Below are positions 1 to 10,960 of a stretch of DNA of 48,948 bases, piece after piece. The position numbers and the translations under genes were made by a program. The notes under the pieces were generated by a model. The model was not told where the DNA came from, ran no database searches, and saw nothing but the letters and a program-made list of their open reading frames with translations. The stretch covers positions 1-48,948 of the forward strand of contig CAKZQZ010000001.1 of assembly GCA_937142855.1 (NCBI GenBank), given 5' to 3'. Each line of letters begins with the position of its first letter. Position 1 is the stretch's first letter. This stretch comes from an uncultured Alphaproteobacteria bacterium. Its GTDB lineage: Bacteria; Pseudomonadota; Alphaproteobacteria; Puniceispirillales; Marisalimonadaceae.

Positions 1-330
<330 letters not shown>

Positions 331-555
331 GATGGGTATGAATTATAAAATTCATGCCGAAAAGGTTATCATACCTTCACACTCAAGTTACTGACTAACA
401 AATTAAAAATTTGTTATTTTATTATGGTAAATTGCGCGATTCAATAGACGACCTGTAATAATTGTGTAAAACACAAAACCGCCGTCCGTGAATCTCTTCT
501 TAAATTAACAATGTCAAACAGATACTCATAAGAGTAATGATTTTCCTAAATCGAA
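331..555 (-). other. 16S rRNA leader (transcribed spacer)
   Basis: This is the transcribed stretch between the rRNA promoter and the mature 16S end. It lies in the only interval longer than 300 bases without a protein gene (331-712). A perfect 7-bp inverted repeat (ATGAATT/AATTCAT, 338-355) sits just before the mature 16S and could be part of a processing stem. The segment around 482-500 reads on the minus strand as GAAGAGATTCACGGACGGC, which resembles leader elements I recall from other alphaproteobacterial rRNA operons. No open frame or tRNA was seen. The role is inferred from position only. Confidence 0.6.
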
Positions 556-560
556 AGCCG

Positions 561-589
561 GTTATACTCATCAAATATAGATATGTCAA
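561..589 (-). promoter_or_regulatory. rRNA operon promoter
   Basis: On the minus strand a perfect -35 box TTGACA (584-589) is followed after exactly 17 bases by TATAAC (561-566). This is a near-consensus housekeeping sigma-70 promoter pointing at the 16S gene about 230 bases downstream. Its strength fits an rRNA operon. A second TTGACA on the same strand (512-517) has no good -10 box at the right distance. Confidence 0.8.
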
Positions 590-712
590 ACTTAAATATT
601 AAAATTTTATAACAAAATTATCTTTTTTTCTTAGGAAGATATTTTCGTCAAAAAAAACACCTCGTTTCCATTACAAATTGTTACCTTGACATTTAAATTT
701 AATAGAGACAAA

Positions 713-2098
713 ATGCCGAACATTATGAAAAAAGTATTTAATAATAGTGCCTTACACAAATATCTTATTGTTTTCGTTTTGTTTGCTTTGCCGAGTTTTT
801 ATTTGAGTGTAAAAATTGCTGTTGCATCATCCATCCAGATTGATCAGAACAACATGCCTTTAAAAAGACCTGTTAATCTAGCGAACATTGAAGAATCATC
901 AGATACTATTCATAACATGACTCAAAAAATTGGGGCAAAGTTAACTGCTGATATAAAAAAAACAAAACTAAAGGCAAACGAAAATTTAAGTTCAGCCTTA
1001 TCTAGAGTAAAATTTAGCTCTAAAGATATCAGTTTTATTGTAAACTCTATTTATAAACTTAAAAACGGGAAAAACATTCTTAGCACCTTACCTGTAGGAA
1101 TGGATATTCATTATTCTACTCCAACTAATATAACTGGCGGTGCTCTAAAATTAAATTTTTCTAAAAAAAGAGACATTTTTGTTTGGCAAGATTTTGAAAA
1201 TAACTATTCATCAAAAATTTTTTTAAGGCCAACTAAGTCAGAAAATACTCTAATTAAAGGTGTTATTACATCTAGCTTATACTTGTCAGCCATTAAATCT
1301 GGTGTACCTGAAAATACTCTATTAGAGATGATCAACCTTCTAGGGTTTTCAGTTGACTTCCAAAGAGAAATTCGTGCAGGTGACAGTTTTGAAATTATGT
1401 TTACTAAAGAAATTGACTTACTCAAAAACAGCTTAATGCAAACAAGACCAATTAGTTACGTTAGTATTAACCTTTCAGGAAATAAACTAGGTTTTTATAA
1501 ATACTATGATGAGTATGGTTTTCCTCAATATTATGATAAAAATGGTAATTCATCAAAAAGAACCATTATGAAAACGCCAATTAATGGGGCAAAATTAACT
1601 AGTAGATATGGAAACAGAAAACATCCTGTTCTTGGTTATACAAAATTACATAGAGGACTTGATTTTGCAGCACCAACTGGAACACCTGTTTTTGCTGCTG
1701 GAGATGGAATCATTGAGAAAGCTGGGTGGAACGGTTCATATGGACGCTATATAAGGATAAGGCATACTGGCACTTATAAAACTGCCTATGCCCACTTATC
1801 AAGAATCCACAAAAAAATTAAAATTGGAAGTAGAGTCTCACAAGGTAAAACTATAGGTTATGTTGGAAGTAGCGGAAGATCAACTGGGGCTCACCTTCAT
1901 TACGAAGTTCTTAGGAATAACAAACAAGTTAATCCAATGAATATTAAATTACCTGCTGGCAAGAATATACCAAAACAAGAATTAGCTGCTTTTGAACAGA
2001 AGGTTATAGAAATTTTAAATCAGAAATTAGTTCTTGAGCAAAAAATTGACAATAAAAAAGTTGCTACAAATTCTTATGAAAGAGAAAAGTTTTACTAA
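713..2098 (+). CDS. M23 family metallopeptidase (murein DD-endopeptidase type)
   Basis: Predicted envelope peptidase that cuts peptide cross-links in peptidoglycan. From ATG 713 the protein has 461 residues: a hydrophobic signal or anchor (about 17-38), an OapA/LysM-like middle part, and a C-terminal M23 beta-barrel (about 290-405). The zinc-site motifs are complete: HRGLD (His 313, Asp 317) and HLH (394-396), so it is probably active, as in MepM-type enzymes. The frame is open to a TTG at 686, but that TTG is followed by ACA with no ribosome site. ATG 713 has a weak AGAG five bases upstream, and ATG 725 is another option. It is transcribed toward clpB, with one base between the two stop codons. 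Confidence 0.88.
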   Translation: MPNIMKKVFNNSALHKYLIVFVLFALPSFYLSVKIAVASSIQIDQNNMPLKRPVNLANIEESSDTIHNMTQKIGAKLTADIKKTKLKANENLSSALSRVKFSSKDISFIVNSIYKLKNGKNILSTLPVGMDIHYSTPTNITGGALKLNFSKKRDIFVWQDFENNYSSKIFLRPTKSENTLIKGVITSSLYLSAIKSGVPENTLLEMINLLGFSVDFQREIRAGDSFEIMFTKEIDLLKNSLMQTRPISYVSINLSGNKLGFYKYYDEYGFPQYYDKNGNSSKRTIMKTPINGAKLTSRYGNRKHPVLGYTKLHRGLDFAAPTGTPVFAAGDGIIEKAGWNGSYGRYIRIRHTGTYKTAYAHLSRIHKKIKIGSRVSQGKTIGYVGSSGRSTGAHLHYEVLRNNKQVNPMNIKLPAGKNIPKQELAAFEQKVIEILNQKLVLEQKIDNKKVATNSYEREKFY

Positions 2099-2099
2099 A

Positions 2100-4514
2100 C
2101 TATTTTTTTACAACAACTTTTATGTTGTGATCTTGCACCTCAATAAATAAACTATTGCCATCTTGTGCTTCATTATTAATGATTAGCTCACTTATTTTAT
2201 CTTCAATAGCACTTCTGATTTTTCTTTTAATTGGCCTAGCTCCATATTCTGGACTGTAACCAGTCAAAACAATATTTGAACAAACTTCAGAATTCCAATC
2301 AATTTTTATATTCTTTTGTAAAAGCCTATGCTTGAGATCTAATAGCTGTATCTCAACAATTTTAGAAATATGAGATTTGCCCAATTTTGAAAAAAAGAGA
2401 ATTTCATCTAATCTATTTATAAACTCAGGGCTTAATTTAGATTTAACTGAATTCATAATATTTTTCTTTGTTAGGTTGTTTTTTTCATTATCCTTGCTGA
2501 AATCTATTTCAGTATTGAAATGTTCAGCACCAATATTACTAGTTAGAATTATGATTGTATTTGTAAAGTCAACAATTTTACCATGACTATCCGTTAGCCT
2601 ACCATCATCCATAACTTGAAGAAGGATGTTTAAAACATCTATATGAGCTTTTTCTATTTCATCAAAAAGTATAACTCTATATGGCCTTCTTCTAACTGCC
2701 TCTGTTAAAGTACCACCCTCTTCGTGACCCACATAACCTGGAGGAGCACCAATCAATCTGGATATTGAATGTTTTTCCATATATTCAGACATGTCTATTC
2801 TAATAATTGCATTTCGGTCATTAAAAAGGAATTGAGCTAAGGTTTTAGCTGTTTCAGTTTTTCCAACGCCTGTTGATCCTAAGAAAAGAAAGGACCCTAT
2901 TGGACTCGATGAATCATTCAAACCAGCTCTTGATCTTATAATTGTTTTAGAAATTGCGCTAATCACATTATCTTGACCAACTATCATTTTTTTTAATTCA
3001 GATTCAATTTTTAATAACTTTGAACGCTCAGCTTCAAGCATTTTTTCCACAGGGATGCCTGTCCACTTAGATACTACCAAAGCAACGTCTTCTTCATTAA
3101 CTATAGTATTAAGTGAGTCACCGCTGTTTGAGTATTTTTTTATATCATCCTCTAAATTAGGGATTATTTGATAAGAAAGCTCTCCTGCTCTATCCCAATT
3201 TCCATCTCTTTTTGCTTTATCTAATTCATTCCTAGAGTTTTCAAGCTCAATTTTTTTAAGTTGTTCCTCTTCTATAAGTTTTTTGCCAGAATTCCATTTT
3301 ATAGTTTCATTTTTTGATAAAAGTTGTAATTTTTCTAATTCTTCTTCAACTTTCGAAAGCCTGGCTTCTGAAGATTTGTCAATCTCTCGTATTAAGACTT
3401 TCTTTTCTATTTGTAATTGAATTATTCTCCTATCAATTTCATCTAACTCATCTGGTTTAGAGTCAATTTCAATTCTTTTGCGACTCGCCGCCTCATCTAT
3501 TAAGTCAATTGCTTTATCCGGTAAATATCTATCGTTTATGTACCTGGAAGATAAGTTTACAGAAGCCAACAAAGCTTTATCGCTAATAGCGATGCCATGA
3601 AAAAGTTCATATTTTTCTTTAATACCGCGCATCATAGATATAGAATTTTCAATATCAGGTTCATTAACATAAACTTGCTGAAAGCGTCTTTCTAGAGCTT
3701 TATCTTTTTCAATATACTTTTTATATTCATCTAATGTGGTAGCGCCGATACAGTGTAACTCACCACGGGCTAGAGCAGGCTTAAATATATTAGAAGCATC
3801 TAATGAGCCATCCCCGCCACCAGCTCCAACTAGAGAATGAATTTCATCTATAAAAAGAATTATATTTTCTTGTTCTTTTTCAATTTCATTTAGTAATGAC
3901 TTTAATCTTTCTTCAAAATCACCTCTAAATTTTGCTCCCGCCAAAATACTAGCCAGATCTAGAGAGAAGATTTGTTTTGACTTTAATTTTTCTGGAACAT
4001 CTTTATTTGCTATTCTTATGGCTAAGCCTTCAGCAATAGCCGTTTTGCCAACTCCTGGCTCCCCAATTAAAATTGGATTATTTTTTGTTCTTCTAGATAA
4101 AACTTGTATAACTCTTCTTATTTCCTCGTCTCTACCAATAACAGGGTCTAATAAACCTTTTGTTGCTTTTTCAGTTAAGTTTGCGGCAAACCTATTAAGT
4201 GTATCGAAACTCGATTCTGCCATCTTATTCATAGCTTTTTTATCTTTCCTAAATTGTCTAATTTGATCATGTAAATTAATAAAATTAATATTATTTTTAT
4301 TTAAAATATATCTTGTTTGGTCATTTAACTTTGTAAATGATAGTAATAAAATTTCTTGGGTTATATATTTATCACCAAAATCAACCATTAATATATTAGC
4401 CATACGAAGCAAATCAATTACGCTTTTATCAATTTTTTCTTGGGCTTTTTTATTAGTTATATATGGATAAATACTTTCTTTTAGATAATTAATGTCTACA
4501 TTTAAATTTTTCAA
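2100..4514 (-). CDS. clpB: ATP-dependent chaperone ClpB (frame open from an internal TTG)
   Basis: Hsp100 disaggregase that extracts proteins from aggregates together with DnaK. The 804 residues hold two AAA+ modules: Walker A GEPGVGKT (151-158) and GSTGVGKT (near 550). Between them lies the long charged coiled-coil M domain (about 350-470), which separates ClpB from ClpA. ClpB usually has about 857 residues. The missing 50-odd N-terminal residues are encoded directly upstream in the same frame (4515-4669), but no start codon serves them unless one base is restored; see the separate entry. The TTG at 4514 is only the first start-type codon in the open frame and has no obvious ribosome site. 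It lies below DUF4167, a common alphaproteobacterial order. Confidence 0.93.
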   Translation of the reverse strand: MKNLNVDINYLKESIYPYITNKKAQEKIDKSVIDLLRMANILMVDFGDKYITQEILLLSFTKLNDQTRYILNKNNINFINLHDQIRQFRKDKKAMNKMAESSFDTLNRFAANLTEKATKGLLDPVIGRDEEIRRVIQVLSRRTKNNPILIGEPGVGKTAIAEGLAIRIANKDVPEKLKSKQIFSLDLASILAGAKFRGDFEERLKSLLNEIEKEQENIILFIDEIHSLVGAGGGDGSLDASNIFKPALARGELHCIGATTLDEYKKYIEKDKALERRFQQVYVNEPDIENSISMMRGIKEKYELFHGIAISDKALLASVNLSSRYINDRYLPDKAIDLIDEAASRKRIEIDSKPDELDEIDRRIIQLQIEKKVLIREIDKSSEARLSKVEEELEKLQLLSKNETIKWNSGKKLIEEEQLKKIELENSRNELDKAKRDGNWDRAGELSYQIIPNLEDDIKKYSNSGDSLNTIVNEEDVALVVSKWTGIPVEKMLEAERSKLLKIESELKKMIVGQDNVISAISKTIIRSRAGLNDSSSPIGSFLFLGSTGVGKTETAKTLAQFLFNDRNAIIRIDMSEYMEKHSISRLIGAPPGYVGHEEGGTLTEAVRRRPYRVILFDEIEKAHIDVLNILLQVMDDGRLTDSHGKIVDFTNTIIILTSNIGAEHFNTEIDFSKDNEKNNLTKKNIMNSVKSKLSPEFINRLDEILFFSKLGKSHISKIVEIQLLDLKHRLLQKNIKIDWNSEVCSNIVLTGYSPEYGARPIKRKIRSAIEDKISELIINNEAQDGNSLFIEVQDHNIKVVVKK

Positions 4515-4672
4515 CAGATCAATAATGTATTTTTCTTGATCAATTAAAATTATGTAAAGTAAATGGCACGAGGCTAGGCTAGAATTATTTTTAAGGGCAA
4601 GATCAAGCCCGGAATTGAAAATATTTTTGGATCTATCTGATAGTTTTTTGAGTAAATCTTCTATTTTTCCAT
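4515..4672 (-). pseudogene. clpB: clpB 5' end, separated from its ATG by a one-base frameshift
   Basis: In the clpB frame, upstream of TTG 4514, the minus strand reads KIEDLLKKLSDRSKN, then about 40 residues resembling the ClpB N-domain (including SCHLLYIILIDQEKY). An in-frame TAA lies just before, with no ATG, GTG or TTG after it until 4514. The natural ATG (4670-4672) is one base out of phase. It is followed by G and a run of five A (plus-strand T at 4664-4668) and then hits TAG. A sixth A would give MEKIEDLLKKL joined to the rest, 857 residues in all, the usual ClpB length. Sequencing error, recent mutation or slippage on the A run are possible. Confidence 0.75.
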
Positions 4673-4760
4673 ACCATTTTATTTAACCTGATATGTATAT
4701 AGTAAGTATATGATTAATATCAATATTGGCTTTTAGAGTATATTAGGGTAAAATAATCTT

Positions 4761-5261
4761 TTACGCTGGTGCATTATTAACACTTATATCTTCTGCCTCT
4801 ATTTCATTAGTTTTTTTGCTATCATCCTTGTTTTCTGAAGCAATTAATTCTGCTTCTCTTATTTCAAAACCTCTTTTCTTTCTAGATAATTTCTTTTGAG
4901 TATTTTCATTGGGATCCACTTCTATATTGATGGAATTATTTTCAACTGGTTTTGATTCAGCTTTCTGCTTCATTTCTCTTTGTTCAGCAATTACTTCAAT
5001 CTCTTTAAGAAGTCTATAGTAATGATCTGCAAATTGAAGAAAGGATTCTGCTAAAATATGGTCGTCAGAAGAAGACGCATCAGATGCTAAACTAATATAT
5101 TTTTCATTTAGTTGGGCAACAGAACCTCTTTGACGTCCATCTGGCCCAGAACTTTCAATAACAGTATTTTTGTTAAGGTTATTATTAAAATTACTATTTC
5201 CAAAATTTCTACGACTTGATCCACGGTTTTGACGACGACGCCCATTATTTTGCTGTCTCAT
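4761..5261 (-). CDS. DUF4167 domain protein
   Basis: Small basic protein of 166 residues. The first 40 are rich in Asn, Gln and Arg (disordered, nucleic-acid-binding-like). The conserved DUF4167 core follows (about 45-90, GSVAQLNEKYISLA through the FADHYYRLL segment), then a charged, low-complexity tail. The family is nearly confined to Alphaproteobacteria and usually sits between prmC and clpB, as here. The function is unknown; an RNA or ribosome link is only a guess from the basic N-terminus and from neighbouring prfA/prmC. Confidence 0.9.
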   Translation of the reverse strand: MRQQNNGRRRQNRGSSRRNFGNSNFNNNLNKNTVIESSGPDGRQRGSVAQLNEKYISLASDASSSDDHILAESFLQFADHYYRLLKEIEVIAEQREMKQKAESKPVENNSINIEVDPNENTQKKLSRKKRGFEIREAELIASENKDDSKKTNEIEAEDISVNNAPA

Positions 5262-5382
5262 ATTATTCCTAAAATATAGCTTATTAGTTTGATTAAATTT
5301 ATCTAAAAATTTTAAATTATATTTTTATAAAAGTTATTAAAATATAACGACGTTAATAATAAATAATAACGTATATGGATAC

Positions 5383-5411
5383 TTTATATAAAGTTTTTAT
5401 GCTTAAGCCAA
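5383..5411 (-). promoter_or_regulatory. Candidate promoter for DUF4167-clpB
   Basis: On the minus strand TTGGCT (5406-5411) and TATAAA (5383-5388) are 17 bases apart, in the 159-base gap between prmC and DUF4167. In DNA this AT-rich such a -10 box arises easily by chance, so this is tentative. No heat-shock-type box was seen ahead of clpB here. Confidence 0.35.
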
Positions 5412-5420
5412 GAAAAAAAA

Positions 5421-6308
5421 TTATTTAGTCATAAAAACTATTACCCTTACTATACCGGACAAATCTTTTTCATAACCTAGTAATAGCAAATTATTTTCAT
5501 AACCTATTTTTATAACCATATCTTCCTGTCCCATACCTATTTCGACAAAGATTTTTGAGCCATTTTTTAATATCCTATTAAATTTAGGAAATATAGTTTT
5601 ATATGCCATTAAACCATCGAGACCACCATCCAACGCAACAAATGGATCAAAGTCTTTAACCTCTCTTTGTAAAGATTTAATTTCATCAGTTGGAATATAA
5701 GGTGGATTAGTGACAATAATATCAAACTTAGATTTATTCCTAAATTTAAGTAGGTCACTATCCCAATTTTTTGAGTTCCAATTAAGTTGAAAATATGCAG
5801 ATCTATGTTCTAAATTATATTCTGTAGCGTTTATTTTAACAATCTCTAGAGATTTTTTAGAAACATCTAAAAAAGACACGTTTGAATTTTTTAATTCTTC
5901 TAAAAGAGATAACCCTATACAACCTGAACCTGAACCTAAATCCAAGATATCTAATTTATCAAATATATTAGAGTAATATTTTAAAACAGCAGTAATTAAA
6001 ACTTCAGTATCTTGTCTTGGGTCAAGAACTTCTTCATTTAACTTGAAATCTCTTTTCCAAAAATTTCGTTTGTTAATTATTCGAGAAACAGGTTTACCCA
6101 AAGATCTTTCGCTGATTAAAACTTTGAATTTCTTAATTTCATCGTCTGTTATATAAACATTTTCGTGAGTGTAAAGCGTACTTTTTTTTTCTAAAACATA
6201 GGAAAGTAATAACCTACAGTCTAGACTAGCTGTTTCAGAACCACTTTTTTTTAGAACTTCAATTTCTGATTTTATAAGACTGAAAACATCAAGTTTTTTT
6301 TTAATCAT
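5421..6308 (-). CDS. prmC: Release factor glutamine methyltransferase PrmC
   Basis: Methylates the glutamine of the GGQ motif in peptide release factors. It has 295 residues: a helical N-terminal domain (about 1-100), then a class I SAM-dependent methyltransferase fold with the SAM loop [10 protein letters not shown] (123-132) and the catalytic NPPY motif (201-204), diagnostic for N5-glutamine methyltransferases. The start overlaps the end of prfA by eight bases, so the enzyme and its substrate are translationally coupled. It is the last gene of the rodZ-ispG-hisS-prfA-prmC run. Confidence 0.96.
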   Translation of the reverse strand: MIKKKLDVFSLIKSEIEVLKKSGSETASLDCRLLLSYVLEKKSTLYTHENVYITDDEIKKFKVLISERSLGKPVSRIINKRNFWKRDFKLNEEVLDPRQDTEVLITAVLKYYSNIFDKLDILDLGSGSGCIGLSLLEELKNSNVSFLDVSKKSLEIVKINATEYNLEHRSAYFQLNWNSKNWDSDLLKFRNKSKFDIIVTNPPYIPTDEIKSLQREVKDFDPFVALDGGLDGLMAYKTIFPKFNRILKNGSKIFVEIGMGQEDMVIKIGYENNLLLLGYEKDLSGIVRVIVFMTK

Positions 6309-7377
6309 TGGATGATAGCTTTAACATCCTATCTTCTACAATCAGCGCATCTAAAAGCTCATCAAGGGCTTCACCATTTAAGACTTTATCTAATTTATGA
6401 AGTGTTAAATTAATTCTATGGTCTGTAACCCTCCCCTGAGGAAAATTATATGTCCTTATTCTCTCAGATCGATCACCTGAACCAACTTGATTTTTTCTTG
6501 ATGAAGATCTTTCATCTTGCTGCTTTTTTCGTTCAGATTCATATAATCGAGATTGAAGAATCTTCATTGCTTTTGCTCTATTTTTATGTTGTGACTTTTC
6601 ATCTTGTTGACTAACCACAATTCCTGATGGTAAATGAGTAATCCTTACAGCTGAGTCCGTTGTATTTACTGACTGCCCACCAGGCCCACTAGATCTAAAA
6701 ACATCAACTCTTAGATCTTTCTCTTCAATTGAGATTTCTAAGTCTTCAACTTCTGGAAGAACAGCCACAGTTGCAGCTGATGTATGAATTCTACCACTAG
6801 TCTCTGTTGTTGGCACTCTTTGAACTCTATGAACACCTGATTCAAACTTTAATCTTCCAAAAACACCATTCCCAATTATATTTGCTTGCGCCTCTTTATA
6901 ACCACCAACACTAGTCTCTGAAACTTCCATAACTTCGAATTTCCATTTATGTTTAATGGATAGTTTTTCATACATCGCAAAAAGATCTGAGGCAAACAAA
7001 CCGGCTTCATCGCCACCTGTCCCAGCTCTAACTTCAATAATAACATTTCGAGTATCATCTTTATCTTTTGGCAATAAGGCAAATTGAATATCTCTTTCAA
7101 GATTATTGACGGCTTCTTTTAAATTACTAAATTCTTCAGAGGCAATAACCTTTATTTCCTCATCAGCGTTCTTATCATTTAAAACTTCACTGAGATCTAA
7201 TAGCTCTTTAACCATTTCATCTTTTTTTTTGGCTAAATCTGTAATTAGCTTTATGTCTGATAATTCTTTTGATAATTCAGCTAACTCATTAGGTTTGAGT
7301 AAAGAAGAATTAACTAGTAATTTTTCTATTTCACTCTCTCGATAAATAATTTTATCAATATTTTTTTTTAGACTCAA
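6301..7377 (-). CDS. prfA: Peptide chain release factor 1
   Basis: RF1 ends translation at UAA and UAG. The 358 residues match the family length (360 in E. coli). The stop-codon-reading PxT motif is PTT (189-191), which marks RF1 rather than RF2 (SPF), and the peptidyl-hydrolysis GGQ motif is at 233-235. UGA termination would need RF2, not in the window; TGA is used as a stop by genes here (ubiG, cobT), so RF2 should exist. It lies 12 bases after hisS and overlaps prmC. Confidence 0.97.
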   Translation of the reverse strand: MSLKKNIDKIIYRESEIEKLLVNSSLLKPNELAELSKELSDIKLITDLAKKKDEMVKELLDLSEVLNDKNADEEIKVIASEEFSNLKEAVNNLERDIQFALLPKDKDDTRNVIIEVRAGTGGDEAGLFASDLFAMYEKLSIKHKWKFEVMEVSETSVGGYKEAQANIIGNGVFGRLKFESGVHRVQRVPTTETSGRIHTSAATVAVLPEVEDLEISIEEKDLRVDVFRSSGPGGQSVNTTDSAVRITHLPSGIVVSQQDEKSQHKNRAKAMKILQSRLYESERKKQQDERSSSRKNQVGSGDRSERIRTYNFPQGRVTDHRINLTLHKLDKVLNGEALDELLDALIVEDRMLKLSSND

Positions 7378-7389
7378 AGACTACTCCAA

Positions 7390-8640
7390 CTATTTATTCA
7401 AAAAAGTCTTAATAACATTTACTGCTTCTCTAATATTCACAGGTTCTTCTGTGCCTGTAATAAGATTTTTAAGCTTTAATATTTTCATTTTCACTTCCTC
7501 TTCACCTAAAATAATCGCAAAGGAGGCATTGATTTTATTAGCTCTTTTAAACTTTTTAGACATACTGCCTGTGTATAAAATTTCTACTTTCAAATCTGCG
7601 TTAATGAGTGGTTCCATAAAAGATAAAAGTGAGAAATTAAATTCGTCAGAAACACCTAATAAAACAACATCAGGGTTATTGTTAAAATGACTTGGTACCA
7701 ATAAAGATAGTCTTTCTATACCCGCTGCCCAACCAACACCGGGAGTATCTGGTCCACCTAACATTTTAGATAAACCATCATATCTCCCTCCAGCAAGAAC
7801 AGTCCCTTGAGCTCCTAATTCATCCGTAATAAATTCAAATGCCGTATGACAGTAATAATCTAACCCCCTAACTAAATTTTTATCTATATCATATTTAATC
7901 CCTAATACATCTAGTCCTTCAGTAACTATTTGAAACTTATCTTTAGATTCTTGGTTTAAATAATCTAAAATATTTGGGGCATTAAAAATTATTTTTCTGT
8001 CACTCTCATTTTTTGAGTCAAGTATCCTTAGTGGGTTTTGAGATAATCTATTTATGCTATCATTAGAAAGTTCTGTCTTATAATCATTAAGATACTCTAT
8101 TAAAAATTTTCTGTAATTCAGTCTACTTTCGGAATCTCCCAAAGAATTTATTTTTAGTTTTGTTGAGTTAAGCAGTCCTAATTTTAGTAAAAAATCTTTT
8201 CCAAGAGATATAACCTCTACATCAGCCATCGGATTACTTAAACCTATGCATTCTACCCCAAATTGTTTGAATTGTCTTAGCCTTCCTTTCTGTGGTCTTT
8301 CATATCTAAACATAGGGCCATAATATGAAAAACGTTTAGGAACATCTTGTATTAACCCAGCATTTAAAAAAGCTCTAACAACACCAGATGTACCTTCTGG
8401 CCTTAACATTAGCTCATCATTACTGCGGTCTTTAAAAATATAATTTTCTTTTGTTACAATATCACTTGATATTCCTAGAGGTTTTTTAAAAATTTCTGAA
8501 AATTCAAAAATTGGTGTTTCTATTTGAGAGTAACAATATTGGTTGGATATTTTTAAGGCAGTTTCAATAACTTGATTATGTTTATCTAAAACTTCAGGCA
8601 ACAAATCATTTACACCTCTAACTGTTCTAAGTTTATCCAT
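7390..8640 (-). CDS. hisS: Histidyl-tRNA synthetase
   Basis: Class II aminoacyl-tRNA synthetase that charges tRNA-His. It has 416 residues: class II core from the N-terminus (motif 2 region with FRYERPQKGRLRQF), the HisRS-specific signature RGLDYYCHTAFEF (about 259-271), a GGRYDGL loop, and a C-terminal anticodon-binding domain (about 325-416). It sits 35 bases after ispG, as in the rodZ-ispG-hisS order also known in gammaproteobacteria. Confidence 0.97.
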   Translation of the reverse strand: MDKLRTVRGVNDLLPEVLDKHNQVIETALKISNQYCYSQIETPIFEFSEIFKKPLGISSDIVTKENYIFKDRSNDELMLRPEGTSGVVRAFLNAGLIQDVPKRFSYYGPMFRYERPQKGRLRQFKQFGVECIGLSNPMADVEVISLGKDFLLKLGLLNSTKLKINSLGDSESRLNYRKFLIEYLNDYKTELSNDSINRLSQNPLRILDSKNESDRKIIFNAPNILDYLNQESKDKFQIVTEGLDVLGIKYDIDKNLVRGLDYYCHTAFEFITDELGAQGTVLAGGRYDGLSKMLGGPDTPGVGWAAGIERLSLLVPSHFNNNPDVVLLGVSDEFNFSLLSFMEPLINADLKVEILYTGSMSKKFKRANKINASFAIILGEEEVKMKILKLKNLITGTEEPVNIREAVNVIKTFLNK

Positions 8641-8675
8641 TCTAACCCTATGAATTATAATTTTTTTATTAGTAT

Positions 8676-9767
8676 TTAATTTAAATCTGCAATTTTACTT
8701 TCAACAAATTTAACAATATAATCAGCTACGTTCTCATTCTTAATTATGTGGTCTGTAATGCCATTAACATAGATCTGATGGGTACCCTTGCCACCACCAG
8801 TTAATCCAATATCAGTTTCCTTAGCTTCACCAGGACCATTTACCACACAACCAATAATAGAAACCGTTATAGACTGAGTTATATGTTGCAATCTTTCTTC
8901 AACCTCTTGTACAGTTTTTATTACATCAAACTGTTGTCTGGCACAGGAAGGACAAGAAATTACTGTGACTCCCCTTCTTCTCAAACCTAATGATTTAAGC
9001 ATCTCATAGCCAACACGTACTTCTTCTTCTGGATCAGCTGAAAGAGAAACCCTAATAGTATCTCCTATTCCAGACCACAATAAATTTCCTAACCCTATTG
9101 ATGATTTTACCGTTCCTGATCTTAAACTGCCAGCTTCTGTTATTCCAATATGCAATGGGCAATCTTCTATTTGAGCAAGTTTTGCGTAAGCCGCTACAGA
9201 CAGAAAAACATCAGAGGCTTTTACACTTACCTTATATTCATAAAAATCATGCTCATGAAGAATTTTTATATGTTTTAAAGCCGAATCTACTAGCGCATCT
9301 GGTGTAGGCTCACCATATTTTTCTAAAATATCTTTTTCTAAAGAACCTGCATTAACTCCAATACGAATTGAAGTTCCGTTTTGCTTTGCGGAAGCAATTA
9401 CTTCTCTTACTTTATTTATATCACCAATATTTCCTGGATTAATTCTTAAGCAAGCAGCACCTGCATCAGCTGCTTCGATAGCTCTTAAATAATGAAAATG
9501 TATATCAGCAACTATTGGTACTGGAGAAACCTCAACTATTTTTTTTAAGGCTTTCGTTGAGTCTTTATCTGGACAAGAAATCCTTATTATATCTGCTCCT
9601 GCCTCAACAGATTTAAAAATTTGTTCTAACGTTGCGTCAACATCAGTGGTTAAAGTATTTGTCATCGTTTGAACTGTGATAGGAGCATCTCCACCAACAA
9701 AAACGTCTCCAACTTTAATTTTCCTAGATTTTCTTCGTTCAATATGCCTAAAAGGCCTTATATTCAT
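8676..9767 (-). CDS. ispG: 4-hydroxy-3-methylbut-2-enyl diphosphate synthase (IspG)
   Basis: Iron-sulfur enzyme of the MEP isoprenoid pathway that converts the cyclic diphosphate MEcPP to HMBPP. From ATG 9767 it has 363 residues: an N-terminal TIM barrel and a C-terminal 4Fe-4S domain with Cys 272, Cys 275 and Cys 307 plus the catalytic Glu of GPGE (314). ATG 9767 was preferred to the upstream TTG at 9779 because a GAGA lies at good distance and family members begin near NIRPWR-like text. The MEP route, not mevalonate, is thus implied. Confidence 0.96.
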   Translation of the reverse strand: MNIRPFRHIERRKSRKIKVGDVFVGGDAPITVQTMTNTLTTDVDATLEQIFKSVEAGADIIRISCPDKDSTKALKKIVEVSPVPIVADIHFHYLRAIEAADAGAACLRINPGNIGDINKVREVIASAKQNGTSIRIGVNAGSLEKDILEKYGEPTPDALVDSALKHIKILHEHDFYEYKVSVKASDVFLSVAAYAKLAQIEDCPLHIGITEAGSLRSGTVKSSIGLGNLLWSGIGDTIRVSLSADPEEEVRVGYEMLKSLGLRRRGVTVISCPSCARQQFDVIKTVQEVEERLQHITQSITVSIIGCVVNGPGEAKETDIGLTGGGKGTHQIYVNGITDHIIKNENVADYIVKFVESKIADLN

Positions 9768-9821
9768 GAGAATTCTCAAATTTTATAGTGAGTGGGTTTA
9801 TATGACTATACTAGTATCGAT

Positions 9822-10868
9822 TTAATTTATATTTGTTATATTTGAGAATGATTTAATATTCAATGGTTTCGCAGTGATTATTTCACCAACTTCACCAAGT
9901 TTTGCTAGAAAAGAATTACCCTGTGATAGAGATAAAACTCCTGCATTACCTGTATTAATAGTTAATCCATTAATATTTGGAACAATAAAAGTCTCACCTG
10001 GCCTCATAAGTCTTGCAAATAAAATGCTACCATTCATATCCTCAATTTCTACCCAACTGTTTCCCGAAGACTTTAGAACCATCTCAGTTTTGGGATCTCT
10101 TATATTAGCCTTAGCGGATAATTCATTAATCTTATTATTAGTACTTTCCTGAAAATTATCTTTGGTTTTTTTTGTTTCAAGAATTGTGTCAGCATTCTTT
10201 AAAATTTTCTTAATAGGCTCTACAAATTCATTTTGAACTAATATTTCTTTTTTATCAGCAAAATTTTGATTACTTTTTATGTTAGTGTTATTAACAAAAT
10301 TTTCTTCAATTATCTCATAATTTAAATTGTTACTGAATTCTGGTTTTTCTATTTTTTGTTTTATGTTTGTATTTGAAGCAATGTTTGTATCCTTCCTATC
10401 ACTATAATACCATCCTGAATAGACAAGAGTTGCAATTAGAAGAGAAATAACAGTCCCAACAGGTAAAATTTTGTTATTATTATTAATAGGTGATAAAAAG
10501 TTATGTTGTTCTTTATAATGAGAATTTTCTAGAGAGCTTTTGAACTCTTCTACCAAGAGATTGCTATCTAAGCCTAAGAAACGAGTATATGACCTTACAA
10601 ACCCTACCTTGTAGGCTAAACTTGGTAAATCTATATCATTACCATCTTCAAAATCCTTAATAACTTTTAATTTCACTTTAAGAGAAGCAGATACTTGTTG
10701 AGATGTTAATCCTTTTTTTAATCTAGTATCTTGACAGACTTGTCCAACTGAAGAAAGTTCCCCATTATCAAAAACTTCATTTAGCACATTAGCCAAATTT
10801 GTGTCATCAATTTTAGGATCGTTAGACGAGGAATTATGTTTGCTTTTTTCACTTTTGATAGACATCAT
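9822..10868 (-). CDS. rodZ: RodZ-like cell shape protein (HTH-TM-DUF4115)
   Basis: Membrane protein linking MreB filaments to the cell-wall elongation machinery. The 348 residues run: cytoplasmic Xre-type helix-turn-helix (about 40-105, with TRLKKGLTSQQVSASLKV), one membrane segment (about 134-154), a low-complexity Asn/Lys-rich linker, and a C-terminal DUF4115 beta domain (about 255-340, with WVEIEDMNGSILFARLMRPG). Position ahead of ispG-hisS supports RodZ, as in E. coli. No mreB is in the window, so the partner is inferred. Confidence 0.85.
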   Translation of the reverse strand: MMSIKSEKSKHNSSSNDPKIDDTNLANVLNEVFDNGELSSVGQVCQDTRLKKGLTSQQVSASLKVKLKVIKDFEDGNDIDLPSLAYKVGFVRSYTRFLGLDSNLLVEEFKSSLENSHYKEQHNFLSPINNNNKILPVGTVISLLIATLVYSGWYYSDRKDTNIASNTNIKQKIEKPEFSNNLNYEIIEENFVNNTNIKSNQNFADKKEILVQNEFVEPIKKILKNADTILETKKTKDNFQESTNNKINELSAKANIRDPKTEMVLKSSGNSWVEIEDMNGSILFARLMRPGETFIVPNINGLTINTGNAGVLSLSQGNSFLAKLGEVGEIITAKPLNIKSFSNITNIN

Positions 10869-10885
10869 ATCCCCAAAAAAGATTT

Positions 10886-10914
10886 ATAATATAACGTGAT
10901 TTACTTAAAATCAA
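10886..10914 (-). promoter_or_regulatory. Promoter of the rodZ-ispG-hisS-prfA-prmC operon
   Basis: On the minus strand TTGATT (10909-10914) and TATTAT (10886-10891) are separated by 17 bases. The -10 box ends 17 bases before the rodZ ATG, and a GGGGAT ribosome site lies between. The five downstream genes are spaced by 54, 35, 12 and -8 bases, so this could serve them all. Confidence 0.55.
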
Positions 10915-10960
10915 TATTTGTTTTTACGTCTAAACCTTAGTTTATTTTAATTTAAGAAAA

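Noticed and set aside
686-712. TTG 686 as the start of the M23 peptidase
   Set aside because: No ribosome site; TTGACA there looks like promoter text, yet no -10 box at the right distance was found either. ATG 713 preferred.
2100-4514. Calling the Hsp100 gene clpA
   Set aside because: The long coiled-coil middle domain between the two ATPase modules and the place after DUF4167 identify ClpB.
5350-5373. Inverted repeat ACGTTA / TAACGT in the DUF4167 upstream gap
   Set aside because: Six-base arms with an AT-only spacer; too short in such AT-rich DNA to call an operator or terminator.
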